A stretch of DNA of 37,133 bases, taken from NCBI GenBank assembly GCA_017617395.1, contig JAFZWG010000087.1:1-37133 (forward strand), read 5' to 3'. Under the pieces are notes generated by a model. It had not been told where the DNA came from and ran no database searches. It saw only the letters and a program-made list of their open reading frames with translations. Shown here piece after piece: positions 1-8,456 of the stretch (its first letter is position 1; each line of letters opens with the position of its first letter). The DNA is from Lachnospiraceae bacterium (GTDB lineage: Bacteria; Bacillota; Clostridia; Lachnospirales; Lachnospiraceae). The translations under genes and the position numbers were made by a program.

Positions 1-22
1 AATTCACAGGAGGAACAAAATC

Positions 23-1051
23 ATGGCAGTAAAAGTAGCTATCAATGGTTTTGGACGTATCGGTCGTCTGGCTTTCAGACAGATGTTTGGTGCGGAAGGA
101 TATGAGATCGTTGCAATCAACGACCTTACGACCCCTTCCATGCTCGCTCACCTTTTGAAGTATGACTCTTCGCAGGGTCGTTACATCGGTCTTGGTGAGG
201 AGGATACCGTAACCGCTAACGATGAGGAAGGTACCATCACCGTTAAGGGCAAGACGATCAAGATCTATAAAGAGCCCGATGCAAACAATTGCCCTTGGGG
301 TCAGCTCGATGTAGACGTAGTTCTCGAGTGCTCCGGCTTCTATGCATCCAAGGCTAAGGCACAGGCGCACATCAACGCCGGCGCTAAGAAGGTTGTTATT
401 TCCGCTCCTGCGGGCAACGATCTTCCTACCATCGTTTACAACGTAAACCACACGACGCTGACGAAGGATGACACCATCATCTCCGCAGCTTCCTGCACCA
501 CGAACTGCCTCGCTCCGATGGCTAAGGCTCTCAACGACCTTGCTCCGATCGAGTCCGGTATCATGTGCACGATCCACGCTTACACCGGCGACCAGATGAT
601 CCTTGACGGTCCGCAGAGAAAGGGCGACAAGAGACGCAGCCGTGCAGGCGCTGTCAACATCGTTCCGAACTCCACCGGTGCTGCAAAGGCTATCGGCCTT
701 GTTATCCCTGAGCTCAACGGCAAGCTCATCGGTGCTGCTCAGCGTGTTCCTACGCCGACCGGTTCCACGACGCTTCTGTTCGCAGTTGTTGACAAGGTAG
801 TTACCAAGGACGAGATCAACGCCGCTATGAAGGCTGCTGCAAACGAGTCCTTCGGTTACAACACCGAGGAGATCGTTTCCTCCGATATCATCGGCATGAA
901 GTTCGGTTCCCTGTTCGATGCTACGCAGACCATGGTTAGCCCTCTTCCGGATGGCAAGACCCAGGTTGAGGTTGTTTCCTGGTATGACAACGAGAACTCC
1001 TACACCAGCCAGATGGTTCGTACGATCAAGTACTTCGCTGAGCTTGCGTAA
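23..1051 (+). CDS. gap: Glyceraldehyde-3-phosphate dehydrogenase, type I
   Basis: Cytoplasmic glycolytic enzyme that oxidises glyceraldehyde 3-phosphate with NAD+ and phosphate to 1,3-bisphosphoglycerate. The 342-residue protein has the usual length for the family. It opens with the Rossmann motif INGFGRIGR. The catalytic loop SCTTNC puts the active-site Cys at residue 158, and the His of the [10 protein letters not shown] motif is residue 185. The Asp in AINDLT, after the second beta strand, favours NAD over NADP (family knowledge). An AGGAGG ribosome-binding site lies at 9-14, just upstream of the ATG. It is the first of four consecutive lower-glycolysis genes. Codons ending in T (GTT, GCT) are noticeably more frequent here, in pgk and in tpiA than in most later genes, as expected for very highly expressed genes. 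The promoter lies outside the window. Confidence 0.98.
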   Translation: MAVKVAINGFGRIGRLAFRQMFGAEGYEIVAINDLTTPSMLAHLLKYDSSQGRYIGLGEEDTVTANDEEGTITVKGKTIKIYKEPDANNCPWGQLDVDVVLECSGFYASKAKAQAHINAGAKKVVISAPAGNDLPTIVYNVNHTTLTKDDTIISAASCTTNCLAPMAKALNDLAPIESGIMCTIHAYTGDQMILDGPQRKGDKRRSRAGAVNIVPNSTGAAKAIGLVIPELNGKLIGAAQRVPTPTGSTTLLFAVVDKVVTKDEINAAMKAAANESFGYNTEEIVSSDIIGMKFGSLFDATQTMVSPLPDGKTQVEVVSWYDNENSYTSQMVRTIKYFAELA

Positions 1052-1088
1052 TTTCGGTTCTCAATCGAATATCACAAATGGATGATGA

Positions 1089-1128
1089 GGTCCGGTCCAA
1101 AATTTGGACCGGACCTTTGTTCTGTTTT
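1089..1128 (+). terminator. Strong hairpin between gap and pgk, terminator or attenuator
   Basis: A perfect 13-bp inverted repeat (1089-1101 with 1103-1115) is separated by one base, so the real loop takes a few pairs from the stem. A T-rich run containing G and C follows at 1116-1128. A second, bulged hairpin follows at 1129-1151. Together they look like an intrinsic terminator that lets only part of the transcription run on into pgk, or a stabilising 3' end for a processed gap mRNA. No clear promoter is visible between the hairpin and pgk, so read-through is likely. Confidence 0.75.
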
Positions 1129-1177
1129 GAGGCGGATGTCAATCCGGCCTCGACCACCTATGAAAGGAAGCAAAAAC

Positions 1178-2404
1178 ATGTCTTTGAATAAGAAATCCGT
1201 TGACGATTTTAATGCAGCAGGCAAGAGAGTTCTCGTTCGCTGCGACTTCAATGTTCCGCTCAAGAACGGCGTCATCACCGACGAGACCCGTATCGTAGCG
1301 GCTCTTCCCACCATCAACAAGCTCCTGAACGACGGTGCCAAGGTTATCCTTTGCTCGCACCTCGGCAAGGTTAAGAACGGCCCCAACGAGGGTGAGAGCC
1401 TTGCTCCCGTTGCAGAGCGTCTCTCCGAGAAGCTCGGCAAGAAGGTTACGTTCGTAGCTGACTACAACGTAACGGGCGCTGACGCTACGGCTGCCGTAGC
1501 CGCTATGAAGCCCGGCGATGTTGTTCTTCTTCAGAACACGCGTTTCCGCGGTTCCGAGGAGACCAAGAACGGTGAGGCATTTTCCAAGGAGCTCGCAGAT
1601 CTCTGCGACGACTATGTATGCGACGCGTTCGGTTCCTCCCACAGAGCTCACGCTTCCGTAGCTGGTGTTACGGATGTTGTTCGCGCTAAGGGCGGCAACT
1701 GCGCTGTAGGTTACCTGATGCAGAAGGAGATCAACTTCCTCGGCAACGCCGTGGAGAATCCGGTTCGTCCTTTCGTTGCCATCCTCGGCGGCGCTAAGGT
1801 AGCTGACAAGCTCAACGTAATCAACAACCTTCTCGAGAAGTGCGATACGCTCATCATCGGCGGCGGTATGGCTTACACCTTCCTCAAGGCGAAGGGCTAT
1901 GAGATCGGTACCTCCCTCTGCGACGATGAGAAGATCGACTACTGCAAGGAGATGATGGACAAGGCTGAGGCTCTCGGCAAGAAGCTCCTTCTTCCGGTGG
2001 ATACGGTTGTTACCGCTTCCTTCCCGGATCCGATCGATGCTCCGATCGAGACCGAGGTTTTCGATTCCGACAAGCTTCCGGCTGACAAGATGGGTATGGA
2101 TATCGGCCCGAAGACGCAGGCTCTCTACGCTGAGGCTGCCAAGACGGCGAAGACGGTTGTTTGGAACGGACCTATGGGCATATTCGAGAACCCTGTTCTT
2201 GCAAAGGGTACCATCGCTGTAGCTCAGGCTCTGGCGGATACCGATGCAACGACGATCATCGGCGGCGGCGACTCTGCTGCAGCTGTTAACCAGCTCGGCT
2301 TCGCTGACAAGATGTCCCACATCTCTACGGGCGGCGGCGCTTCTCTTGAGTTCCTTGAGGGTAAGGAGCTTCCGGGCGTTGCGGCAGCTGACGACGTACA
2401 GTAA
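1178..2404 (+). CDS. pgk: Phosphoglycerate kinase
   Basis: Transfers the acyl phosphate of 1,3-bisphosphoglycerate to ADP, giving ATP and 3-phosphoglycerate in the cytoplasm. The 408-residue protein is of normal family length. The N-terminal signature [11 protein letters not shown] is the 3-phosphoglycerate-binding segment, and the C-terminal nucleotide domain carries GGGDSAAAV and the [13 protein letters not shown] ending. The frame stays open upstream to 1082, but that extension would run through the hairpin. The ATG at 1178, preceded by GAAAGGAAG at 1162-1170, gives the normal N-terminus [11 protein letters not shown], so it is the start chosen. It follows gap by 126 bases, which hold two hairpins, and precedes tpiA by 61 bases. 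Confidence 0.97.
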   Translation: MSLNKKSVDDFNAAGKRVLVRCDFNVPLKNGVITDETRIVAALPTINKLLNDGAKVILCSHLGKVKNGPNEGESLAPVAERLSEKLGKKVTFVADYNVTGADATAAVAAMKPGDVVLLQNTRFRGSEETKNGEAFSKELADLCDDYVCDAFGSSHRAHASVAGVTDVVRAKGGNCAVGYLMQKEINFLGNAVENPVRPFVAILGGAKVADKLNVINNLLEKCDTLIIGGGMAYTFLKAKGYEIGTSLCDDEKIDYCKEMMDKAEALGKKLLLPVDTVVTASFPDPIDAPIETEVFDSDKLPADKMGMDIGPKTQALYAEAAKTAKTVVWNGPMGIFENPVLAKGTIAVAQALADTDATTIIGGGDSAAAVNQLGFADKMSHISTGGGASLEFLEGKELPGVAAADDVQ

Positions 2405-2465
2405 GAAACGGAAAATAATTCGCCGGAAGCGAATGCAACGGTGAATATAACTATTGGAGGCTATT

Positions 2466-3218
2466 ATGGCTAGAAAGAAGATTATTGCCGGCAACTGGAA
2501 GATGAACATGACTCCTTCCCAGGCAGTTGAGCTTTGCGCAACCCTGAAGGACCTTGTAAAGAACGACGATGTTGACGTTGTTTACTGTGTTCCGGCGATC
2601 GATATCGTACCGGTTGTTGCAGCCGTTAAGGGCAGCAACGTTAAGGTTGGTGCTGAGAACTTCTACATCGAGGACAAGGGCGCTTTCACGGGCGAGATTT
2701 CCGCTCCGATGCTTCTTGACGCCGGTGTTGAGTATGTGATCATCGGTCACTCCGAGAGAAGAGACATCTTCGGCGAGAACGACATTTTGATCAACGCTAA
2801 GGTTAAGAAGGCATTTGCTGCAGGCCTGAAGCCGATCCTTTGCTGCGGTGAGTCCCTTGCGCTTCGCAAGGCAGGCACCTACAAGGAGTGGATCTGCCGT
2901 CAGATCAAGTGGGATCTCGACGGAATCTGCGCATGCAACGTTAAGAACCTTGTGATCGCTTACGAGCCCATCTGGGCTATCGGTACCGGTGAGACCGCTA
3001 CCGCTGAGCAGGCTGAGGAAGTCTGCAAGCTCATCCGCGAGTACATCGCTGAGCTCTACGATGCAGAGACGGCTGAGGCTGTTCGCATCCAGTACGGCGG
3101 TTCCATGAACGCCGGCAACGCTGCAGAGCTTCTGGCTATGCCCGACATCGACGGTGGTCTGATCGGCGGCGCAAGCCTGAAGGCTGATTTCGGCAAGATC
3201 GTGAATTACAACAAGTAA
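2466..3218 (+). CDS. tpiA: Triosephosphate isomerase
   Basis: Interconverts dihydroxyacetone phosphate and glyceraldehyde 3-phosphate. The 250-residue TIM barrel shows all the expected motifs: GNWKMN with the N-terminal catalytic Lys, IIGHSERR with the electrophilic His, [11 protein letters not shown] with the catalytic Glu followed by the flexible loop 6, and the phosphate-binding YGGSMN. A TTG codon at 2454 is in frame, but it overlaps the GGAGG ribosome-binding site at 2456-2460. The ATG at 2466 sits five bases after that site and is the obvious start. The gene lies between pgk and gpmI in the glycolytic cluster and shares the high-expression codon pattern of gap and pgk. Confidence 0.98.
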   Translation: MARKKIIAGNWKMNMTPSQAVELCATLKDLVKNDDVDVVYCVPAIDIVPVVAAVKGSNVKVGAENFYIEDKGAFTGEISAPMLLDAGVEYVIIGHSERRDIFGENDILINAKVKKAFAAGLKPILCCGESLALRKAGTYKEWICRQIKWDLDGICACNVKNLVIAYEPIWAIGTGETATAEQAEEVCKLIREYIAELYDAETAEAVRIQYGGSMNAGNAAELLAMPDIDGGLIGGASLKADFGKIVNYNK

Positions 3219-3259
3219 GTCCCGGGAGAGTTCGAAACGGGCAGATTGAACGGCATTTT

Positions 3260-3311
3260 CCGTATCCGAAGGTCCGGGCAGGCAACTGTTCGGACCGGAC
3301 GATACGGTTTT
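3260..3311 (+). terminator. Two-tier hairpin with short T run between tpiA and gpmI
   Basis: A lower stem (CCGTATC at 3260-3266 with GATACGG at 3301-3307) encloses an upper stem (GGTCCG at 3271-3276 with CGGACC at 3291-3296), and TTTT follows. This could be a leaky terminator or an RNA-stability element that sets the ratio of upstream to downstream glycolytic mRNA. The core GGTCCG/CGGACC pairing also occurs in the hairpin between gap and pgk. Confidence 0.5.
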
Positions 3312-3332
3312 GCATGTAACAGGAGGATTCAT

Positions 3333-4898
3333 ATGGCAAAGAAGCCGGTAGTATTGCTGATTTTGGACGGCTATGGTTTGAACGATAAGGTAGAAGGCAA
3401 CGCGGTGGCTTTGGCGAAGACACCGGTGATGGATAAACTCATGGCGGAGTGCCCCTTTGTGAAGGGTAACGCTTCCGGCATGGCAGTCGGCCTTCCGGAG
3501 GGCCAGATGGGCAACTCCGAGGTCGGACATCTCAACATGGGCGCGGGACGCATCGTGTATCAGGAGCTCACGCGCATCACGAAGGAGATTATGGACGGCG
3601 ATTTCTTCCGCAACGAGGAGCTCCTTGCTGCGGTAGAGAACTGCAAGAAAAATGACAGCGCACTTCATCTCTTCGGACTTCTCTCGGACGGCGGTGTGCA
3701 CTCGCATAACACGCATCTGTACGCACTTCTTCGCCTCGCGAAGGAGCAGGGACTTTCGAAGGTTTACGTACATTGCTTCCTTGACGGACGCGACACGCCT
3801 CCGGCATCGGGCAAGGATTTTGTGGCGGCTCTCGAGGACGAGATGAGCAAGATCGGCGTTGGCGAGGTTGCTTCCATCAGCGGCCGTTACTATGCGATGG
3901 ACCGCGACAAGAACTGGGACCGCGTCGAGAAGGCTTACGCCGCACTCGTGTACGGCGAGGGCAACAAGGCAGCGAGCGCTTCCGAGGCAATGGAGAAGAC
4001 GTACGCGGACGGTGTTACCGACGAGTTTGTGATTCCGGTTGTCATCGAGAAGAACGGCGCTCCGACGGCGACGATCTCGGCAAATGATTCCATCATTTTC
4101 TACAACTTCCGCCCGGACCGTGCGAGAGAGATCACGCGCTCGTTCTGCTGCGAGGATTTTGAGGAGTATGGATTTGCCCGCAGAAACGGCTTCTTCCCGG
4201 TGAAGTTTGTATGCTTCTCCGAGTACGATGTGACGATTCCGAACAAGACGATCGCATTCAAGAAGGTCGAGGTGACCAACACCTTCGGCGAGTGGCTTGC
4301 AGCGCAGGGAATGCGCCAGGCTCGTATCGCCGAGACCGAGAAGTATGCGCACGTAACGTTCTTCTTCAACGGCGGCGTTGAGGCTCCGAACGCGGGAGAG
4401 GACCGCATCCTTGTGGACTCCCCGAAGTACGTTCCGACGTACGACAAGAAGCCTCGTATGAGCGCTTACACGGTATGCGACCGTTTGAGCGAGGCAATCA
4501 CGAAGAAGGACGAGGACGGCAACGCATATTACGATGTCATCATCTGCAACTTCGCGAACCCCGACATGGTCGGCCACACCGGCGTTGTCGAGGCGGCAAC
4601 GGAAGCGATCGAAGTCATCGACAAGTGTGTCGGTGAGGTTGTGAACTTCGTGAAGGAGGTTGGCGGTGTGATGTTCATCTGCGCCGACCACGGAAATGCG
4701 GAGCAGCTCATCGATTACGAGACCGGCGCACCGTTCACGGCGCACACGACGAACCCGGTTCCGTTCATCCTGGTAAACGCAGAGCCCGGCACGAAGCTTC
4801 GTGAGGGCGGATGCCTTGCGGACATCGTTCCGACGCTCATCGAATTGATGGGCAAGGAGCAGCCGAAGGAGATGTCCGGCAAGAGCCTGCTCGCGTAA
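3333..4898 (+). CDS. gpmI: 2,3-bisphosphoglycerate-independent phosphoglycerate mutase
   Basis: Isomerises 3-phosphoglycerate to 2-phosphoglycerate through a phosphoserine intermediate, using two metal ions (Mn2+ in Firmicutes, from family knowledge). The 521-residue protein matches the usual length of about 510. It starts with the alkaline-phosphatase-superfamily motif VLLILDGYGL. The catalytic Ser lies in GQMGNSEVGHLNMGAGR, the substrate loop contains DRDKNWDR, and the metal motif ADHGNAEQL is near the end. The frame opens at 3246, but AGGAGG at 3321-3326 and the ATG at 3333 give the standard N-terminus. It closes the glycolytic cluster. Enolase is not in the window. Confidence 0.97.
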   Translation: MAKKPVVLLILDGYGLNDKVEGNAVALAKTPVMDKLMAECPFVKGNASGMAVGLPEGQMGNSEVGHLNMGAGRIVYQELTRITKEIMDGDFFRNEELLAAVENCKKNDSALHLFGLLSDGGVHSHNTHLYALLRLAKEQGLSKVYVHCFLDGRDTPPASGKDFVAALEDEMSKIGVGEVASISGRYYAMDRDKNWDRVEKAYAALVYGEGNKAASASEAMEKTYADGVTDEFVIPVVIEKNGAPTATISANDSIIFYNFRPDRAREITRSFCCEDFEEYGFARRNGFFPVKFVCFSEYDVTIPNKTIAFKKVEVTNTFGEWLAAQGMRQARIAETEKYAHVTFFFNGGVEAPNAGEDRILVDSPKYVPTYDKKPRMSAYTVCDRLSEAITKKDEDGNAYYDVIICNFANPDMVGHTGVVEAATEAIEVIDKCVGEVVNFVKEVGGVMFICADHGNAEQLIDYETGAPFTAHTTNPVPFILVNAEPGTKLREGGCLADIVPTLIELMGKEQPKEMSGKSLLA

Positions 4899-4908
4899 AA
4901 AATAATGC

Positions 4909-4937
4909 TTGCAATCGCGGCACATTTGTGTTAATAT
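4909..4937 (+). promoter_or_regulatory. Sigma-A promoter upstream of secG
   Basis: TTGCAA at 4909-4914 and TAATAT at 4932-4937 are separated by exactly 17 bases. The site lies just after gpmI and 64 bases before the secG start, so secG need not depend on glycolytic transcription. Confidence 0.7.
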
Positions 4938-5000
4938 CATCGTGCTGTGTTGCGAAAAATGCTTTCGCAAACGGCAAATGGAGTATTATCGGAGGATCCT

Positions 5001-5249
5001 ATGGGTGCATTACATACTGTTGTAACGGTATTTTACATTTTGGTTTGTGTCGTGCTGACAATCATTGTTTTGATGCAGGAAGGCAAGAATGCCGGTTTGA
5101 GCGGTTCCATCAGCGGAGCTGCGGAGACTTACTGGGGAAAGAACAAGGCACGTTCGATGGAAGGAAAGCTGGTGGTTCTCACCCGCGTCCTTGCAGCGGT
5201 GTTCATCATTCTTTCCGTCGTTTTGAACATGTCGTTCTGGACGAAATAA
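5001..5249 (+). CDS. secG: Preprotein translocase subunit SecG
   Basis: Small membrane subunit of the SecYEG channel that assists SecA-driven protein export. The 82-residue product has two hydrophobic helices, around residues 4-24 and 60-77, joined by the typical loop containing LMQEGKNAGLSGSISGAAET, whose LMQxGKxxGL pattern is diagnostic for SecG. The frame extends upstream to 4947, but GGAGG at 4991-4995 and the ATG at 5001 give the normal N-terminus. It has its own promoter and is followed by a terminator-like hairpin before rnr. The order secG-rnr-smpB is common in Firmicutes. Confidence 0.95.
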   Translation: MGALHTVVTVFYILVCVVLTIIVLMQEGKNAGLSGSISGAAETYWGKNKARSMEGKLVVLTRVLAAVFIILSVVLNMSFWTK

Positions 5250-5263
5250 GAAACAAACAACTT

Positions 5264-5296
5264 GCGGCACTCTGAACAAGAGTGCCGCTTCTGTTT
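5264..5296 (+). terminator. Intrinsic terminator between secG and rnr
   Basis: A perfect 9-bp stem (5264-5272 with 5280-5288) with a 7-base loop is followed by TTCTGTTT. The stem is GC-rich and the T tract moderate, so termination is probably partial. No promoter is evident in the few bases before rnr. Confidence 0.7.
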
Positions 5297-5307
5297 ACGG
5301 GGTAATT

Positions 5308-7431
5308 ATGACTGATGCGGAACTGACAAACAGACGTCGTGACATGGTGCTCGCGCTGCTTCGGGACCGTCGGTATCAACCGATGCGGCCGAAGGAGATG
5401 GCGGGCCTTTTGGCGGTTCCGAAGTCCGAGCGCGGCGACCTCGGGGCGATCCTCGACTCGCTGTGCGCGGAAGGGCTTGCATCGGTGGACGGTTTCGGCC
5501 GGTACTCCGGTACGGCGCGTGAGACCGCAGAAGGCATCTTCACGGCAAATGAGCGCGGCTTCGGATTTGTCACCGTTGACGGCGAGGACGGCGACTGGTT
5601 TGTTCCCGCGGAGGAGTCTCTGGATGCCATCGACGGCGATCTGGTGCGCGTGATCAAGGTCCGCGACGGAGGCTCGTACGGCGAGCGGACGTTTCGTACG
5701 GAGGCGCGTGTTGTTGCGGTACTGCAGAGAAACACGACGTCGGTTGTGGGATTTTTCAAAAAGACAGCATTCGGCGGCCGCGTGATCCCGGACCGGAGCC
5801 GGTTTACGTTTGACATCCGCATTCCGAAGGAGGCGACGAAGGGCGCCGTCAGCGGGCAGAAGGTGTGCGCCGAGCTTGTTCGTTACGGCAGAGAGCCGGA
5901 GGGGCGGATCGTGGAAATTCTCGGGCACGTCAACGACCCCGGCGTGGATGTGTTGTCGGTTGTGCGCTCGTACGGGCTTCCGACCGATTTTCCGATCGAG
6001 GTGAACGAGCAGCTTCCGAGCGTGCCGCGTGAGGTTGTTGCTGAGGACATCGCCGGAAGAACGGATCTTCGCGGGCTTCTCACGGTGACCATCGACGGCG
6101 AGGAGGCGAAGGACCTCGACGACGCGATCTCCTTAACGGAGGAGGACGGCCGCGTGATTCTTGGCGTCCACATCGCGGACGTCAGTAACTATGTGAAGGA
6201 AAATTCTCCGCTGGACCGCGAGGCGATCAACCGCGGCACCAGCGTGTATCTTGCGGACCGTGTGATTCCGATGCTTCCGCACGAGCTCTCGGACGGCATC
6301 TGCTCGCTTAACCAGGGCGAGGACCGGCTGGCGCTAAGCTGCATCATGGAAATCGACGAGACCGGCGCGGTTATTTCGCACACCATCTGCGAGAGCGTGA
6401 TCAATGTAAACCACCGCCTGTCGTACCATCAGGTGCAGGGCGTTTTTGACGGGGAGGCCGAGGCTTCCGAGGGGATCGAGGATGCGGTTCCGATGCTTCT
6501 TCGTATGCGCGAGATCGCGGACCGGATCCGCGAGGCAAGAAAATCGCGCGGAGCGATTGACTTTGATTTCCCGGAGAGTAAGATAATCTTAAACGAGCGC
6601 GGACGCGTCGTGTCGGTGGAACCGCACGAGAGAAACCGTGCGACCGCGATGATCGAGGATTTTATGGTCCTTGCGAACGAGACGGTCGCGGAGGAGTTCC
6701 ACTGGATGTCGATGCCGTTTGTGTACCGCGTCCACGAGGAGCCTTCGATCGAGAAGATGCGTGAGCTGGCCGGTTATGTGTCGCACTTCGGATACCGTCT
6801 GCACGTCTCGGACAAGGTGCACTCGAAAGAGGTTCAGCGGTTTCTGGAGAAGGTGCGCGGAAAGCAGGAGGAAGCGCTTCTTTCGAGGCTTACGCTTCGC
6901 TCGATGAAACAGGCGAAGTACTCGACGGAGTGCCTCGGGCATTTCGGGCTTGCCTCGCGGTTTTATTGTCATTTTACGTCGCCAATCCGGCGGTACCCGG
7001 ACCTGCAGATCCACCGCATCATCAAGGAGCATCTGCACGGGATGCTGTCGGAGGCGCGCATCGCGCATTACGAGGAGATACTTCCGGAGCGCGCAGCCCG
7101 CTCGAGCATGACCGAGCGCCGCAGCGAGGAGGCCGAGCGCGAGGTGGAGAAGATGAAGAAGGCGGAGTTTATGCGCGGACAGCTCGGCGAGGTGTTCGAC
7201 GGCGTGGTCTCCGGTGTGACGTCGTGGGGCGTTTACGTGGAGCTTCCGAACACGGTGGAGGGGCTTTGCCGGTTGACGGACCTGCGCGGCGATTACTATG
7301 TATTTAACGCAAAAACCATGTCGCTCACGGGCGAGCGGTCGGGGCACCGCATCACGATCGGACAGCCGATGCGCGTGATGGTGGCGGCGGCCGACAAGGC
7401 GTCGCGGACGGTCGATTTTGTGCCGGCGTGA
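5308..7431 (+). CDS. rnr: Ribonuclease R
   Basis: Processive 3'-to-5' exoribonuclease that degrades structured RNA and takes part in trans-translation-linked decay of defective mRNA. The 707-residue protein has the expected domain order: an N-terminal winged-helix-like region (about 5-70), two cold-shock OB folds (about 75-230), the RNB catalytic domain (about 255-580) and a C-terminal S1 domain (about 630-705, around [19 protein letters not shown]). The RNB metal motif [11 protein letters not shown] is intact near residue 268. The start ATG at 5308 follows the weak site GGGGT. The stop is 16 bases from the smpB start, so the two are almost certainly co-transcribed, and the proteins act on the same ribosome-rescue substrates. 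The Lys-rich tail of some RNase R proteins is absent. Confidence 0.96.
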   Translation: MTDAELTNRRRDMVLALLRDRRYQPMRPKEMAGLLAVPKSERGDLGAILDSLCAEGLASVDGFGRYSGTARETAEGIFTANERGFGFVTVDGEDGDWFVPAEESLDAIDGDLVRVIKVRDGGSYGERTFRTEARVVAVLQRNTTSVVGFFKKTAFGGRVIPDRSRFTFDIRIPKEATKGAVSGQKVCAELVRYGREPEGRIVEILGHVNDPGVDVLSVVRSYGLPTDFPIEVNEQLPSVPREVVAEDIAGRTDLRGLLTVTIDGEEAKDLDDAISLTEEDGRVILGVHIADVSNYVKENSPLDREAINRGTSVYLADRVIPMLPHELSDGICSLNQGEDRLALSCIMEIDETGAVISHTICESVINVNHRLSYHQVQGVFDGEAEASEGIEDAVPMLLRMREIADRIREARKSRGAIDFDFPESKIILNERGRVVSVEPHERNRATAMIEDFMVLANETVAEEFHWMSMPFVYRVHEEPSIEKMRELAGYVSHFGYRLHVSDKVHSKEVQRFLEKVRGKQEEALLSRLTLRSMKQAKYSTECLGHFGLASRFYCHFTSPIRRYPDLQIHRIIKEHLHGMLSEARIAHYEEILPERAARSSMTERRSEEAEREVEKMKKAEFMRGQLGEVFDGVVSGVTSWGVYVELPNTVEGLCRLTDLRGDYYVFNAKTMSLTGERSGHRITIGQPMRVMVAAADKASRTVDFVPA

Positions 7432-7447
7432 GAGAAATGAGGGAGTT

Positions 7448-7915
7448 ATGGGAAACGATTCGATTCGTCAGGTAGCCAACAACAAAAAGGCGTTTCACGA
7501 TTATTTTATCGAGGACCAGTACGAGGCGGGCATCGCTCTGCACGGCACCGAGGTCAAATCCATCCGTATGGGCCGTTGCTCCATCAAGGAGGCCTACGTG
7601 CGCATCGAAAAGGGCGAGGCGTTCATCTACGGGATGCACATCTCCCCGTACGAGAAGGGCAACCTCTTTAACCGCGATCCGCTGCGCGTGAAGAAGCTTC
7701 TTCTGAATCGCCACGAGCTCAACAAAATCGGCGGAAAGCTGCAGGAGAAGGGCTACACGCTCGTTCCGATCAGCGTGTATCTAAAGGGCAACCTCGTGAA
7801 GGTCACGATCGGCGTGGCCAAGGGCAAGAAGCTCTACGACAAGCGCGAGTCCATCGCGAAGAAGGACCTGCAGCGCGAGGCGGAGCGAGACTTCAAAATT
7901 CGAAATCTTACGTAA
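7448..7915 (+). CDS. smpB: SsrA-binding protein SmpB
   Basis: Binds tmRNA and carries it to stalled ribosomes during trans-translation. The 155-residue length is typical. The OB-fold shows the conserved GTEVKSIR, the [15 protein letters not shown] helix and the C-terminal [16 protein letters not shown] segment that mimics a codon-anticodon pair. In-frame sequence upstream from 7418 overlaps the end of rnr. The ATG at 7448, with GAGGGA directly upstream, gives the normal start. The tmRNA gene (ssrA), often next to smpB, was not found in the following intergenic region, which instead holds a terminator and the next operon's promoter. Confidence 0.97.
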   Translation: MGNDSIRQVANNKKAFHDYFIEDQYEAGIALHGTEVKSIRMGRCSIKEAYVRIEKGEAFIYGMHISPYEKGNLFNRDPLRVKKLLLNRHELNKIGGKLQEKGYTLVPISVYLKGNLVKVTIGVAKGKKLYDKRESIAKKDLQREAERDFKIRNLT

Positions 7916-7920
7916 GATTT

Positions 7921-7951
7921 GGCGGGAAATGCAAGGTTTCCCGCCATTTTT
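7921..7951 (+). terminator. Intrinsic terminator after smpB
   Basis: A perfect 9-bp stem, GGCGGGAAA (7921-7929) with TTTCCCGCC (7937-7945), has a 7-base loop and is followed by ATTTTT. It ends the rnr-smpB transcript. Confidence 0.9.
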
Positions 7952-8003
7952 CGCGCTTCGGGCGGGACGCGTGCGGAAGTTCCGAAGTCGGGCCAAGAAC
8001 GGT

Positions 8004-8046
8004 TTGACAAATGCTTCCCCGATTGTTATACTGTTCCTATAACAAT
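8004..8046 (+). promoter_or_regulatory. Promoter with overlapping palindromic operator for gntR-clpC-radA
   Basis: A strong sigma-A promoter has TTGACA at 8004-8009, a 17-base spacer and TATACT at 8027-8032. A perfect 9-bp inverted repeat, ATTGTTATA (8022-8030) and TATAACAAT (8038-8046) with 7 bases between, covers the -10 and the likely start point. Its position would let a bound dimer block RNA polymerase. The GntR protein encoded 42 bases downstream is the natural candidate, giving autoregulation of the operon. Promoter elements and symmetry are read directly; the protein-site match is inference. Confidence 0.8.
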
Positions 8047-8087
8047 TATAACGTTGCGTTGCCCGCGGGGGGCAGTGAGGTGAAAGT

Positions 8088-8456
8088 ATGCTGATCAGCA
8101 TCGATTTTAACAGTGACGAAGCATTTTACATGCAGCTTCGGAACCAGATTATCATGGGGATAGCCACGTCCGAAATTCGGGACGGGGAGAATCTGCCCAG
8201 CGTTCGCGATCTTGCGGATACGGTGGGCATTAATATGCATACGGTGAACAAGGCCTACTCCATCTTAAAGCAGGAGGGATACCTGAAATTGGACCGCCGC
8301 AGAGGCGCCGTGGTGTCGGTCGATGTTGACCGCCGCAGAGCGATCGAGGAGCTTCGGACACAGCTTCGCGAAGCGGTTGCCCGCGCTGTCTGTCGGAACG
8401 TTTCGGAGACAGACATCAACGCGATTTTACAAGAGGTTGTGGAGGAATTTCGATGA
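8088..8456 (+). CDS. GntR-family regulator, YtrA subfamily
   Basis: Short transcription factor of 122 residues. It has an N-terminal winged helix-turn-helix (about 10-75; motif LPSVRDLADTVGINMHTVNK) with the wing LDRRRGAVV, and only a short helical C-terminal tail, as in the YtrA subfamily that lacks a large effector domain. GAGGTGAAA precedes the ATG. Its stop overlaps the clpC start in an ATGA junction, implying translational coupling. YtrA-type proteins usually repress their own operon, often ABC transporters. Here the partner is a Clp ATPase, and the gene sits where ctsR-mcsA-mcsB is found in many Firmicutes. The palindrome over the promoter is the likely operator. The signal it senses is unknown. 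Confidence 0.88.
   Translation: MLISIDFNSDEAFYMQLRNQIIMGIATSEIRDGENLPSVRDLADTVGINMHTVNKAYSILKQEGYLKLDRRRGAVVSVDVDRRRAIEELRTQLREAVARAVCRNVSETDINAILQEVVEEFR

Noticed and set aside
1082-1177. Upstream in-frame extension of pgk
   Set aside because: It would translate through the intergenic hairpin; the ATG at 1178 has the ribosome-binding site and gives the normal N-terminus.
2451-4970. Long reverse-strand open frame of 839 codons opposite tpiA and gpmI
   Set aside because: It mirrors two certain genes; the predicted protein is Arg/Leu/Val-rich without any motif, as expected for antisense frames in GC-rich coding DNA.
7916-8087. Search for tmRNA (ssrA) after smpB
   Set aside because: Only a terminator and a promoter with operator fit in this gap; no tRNA-like ends or tag-coding frame were seen.
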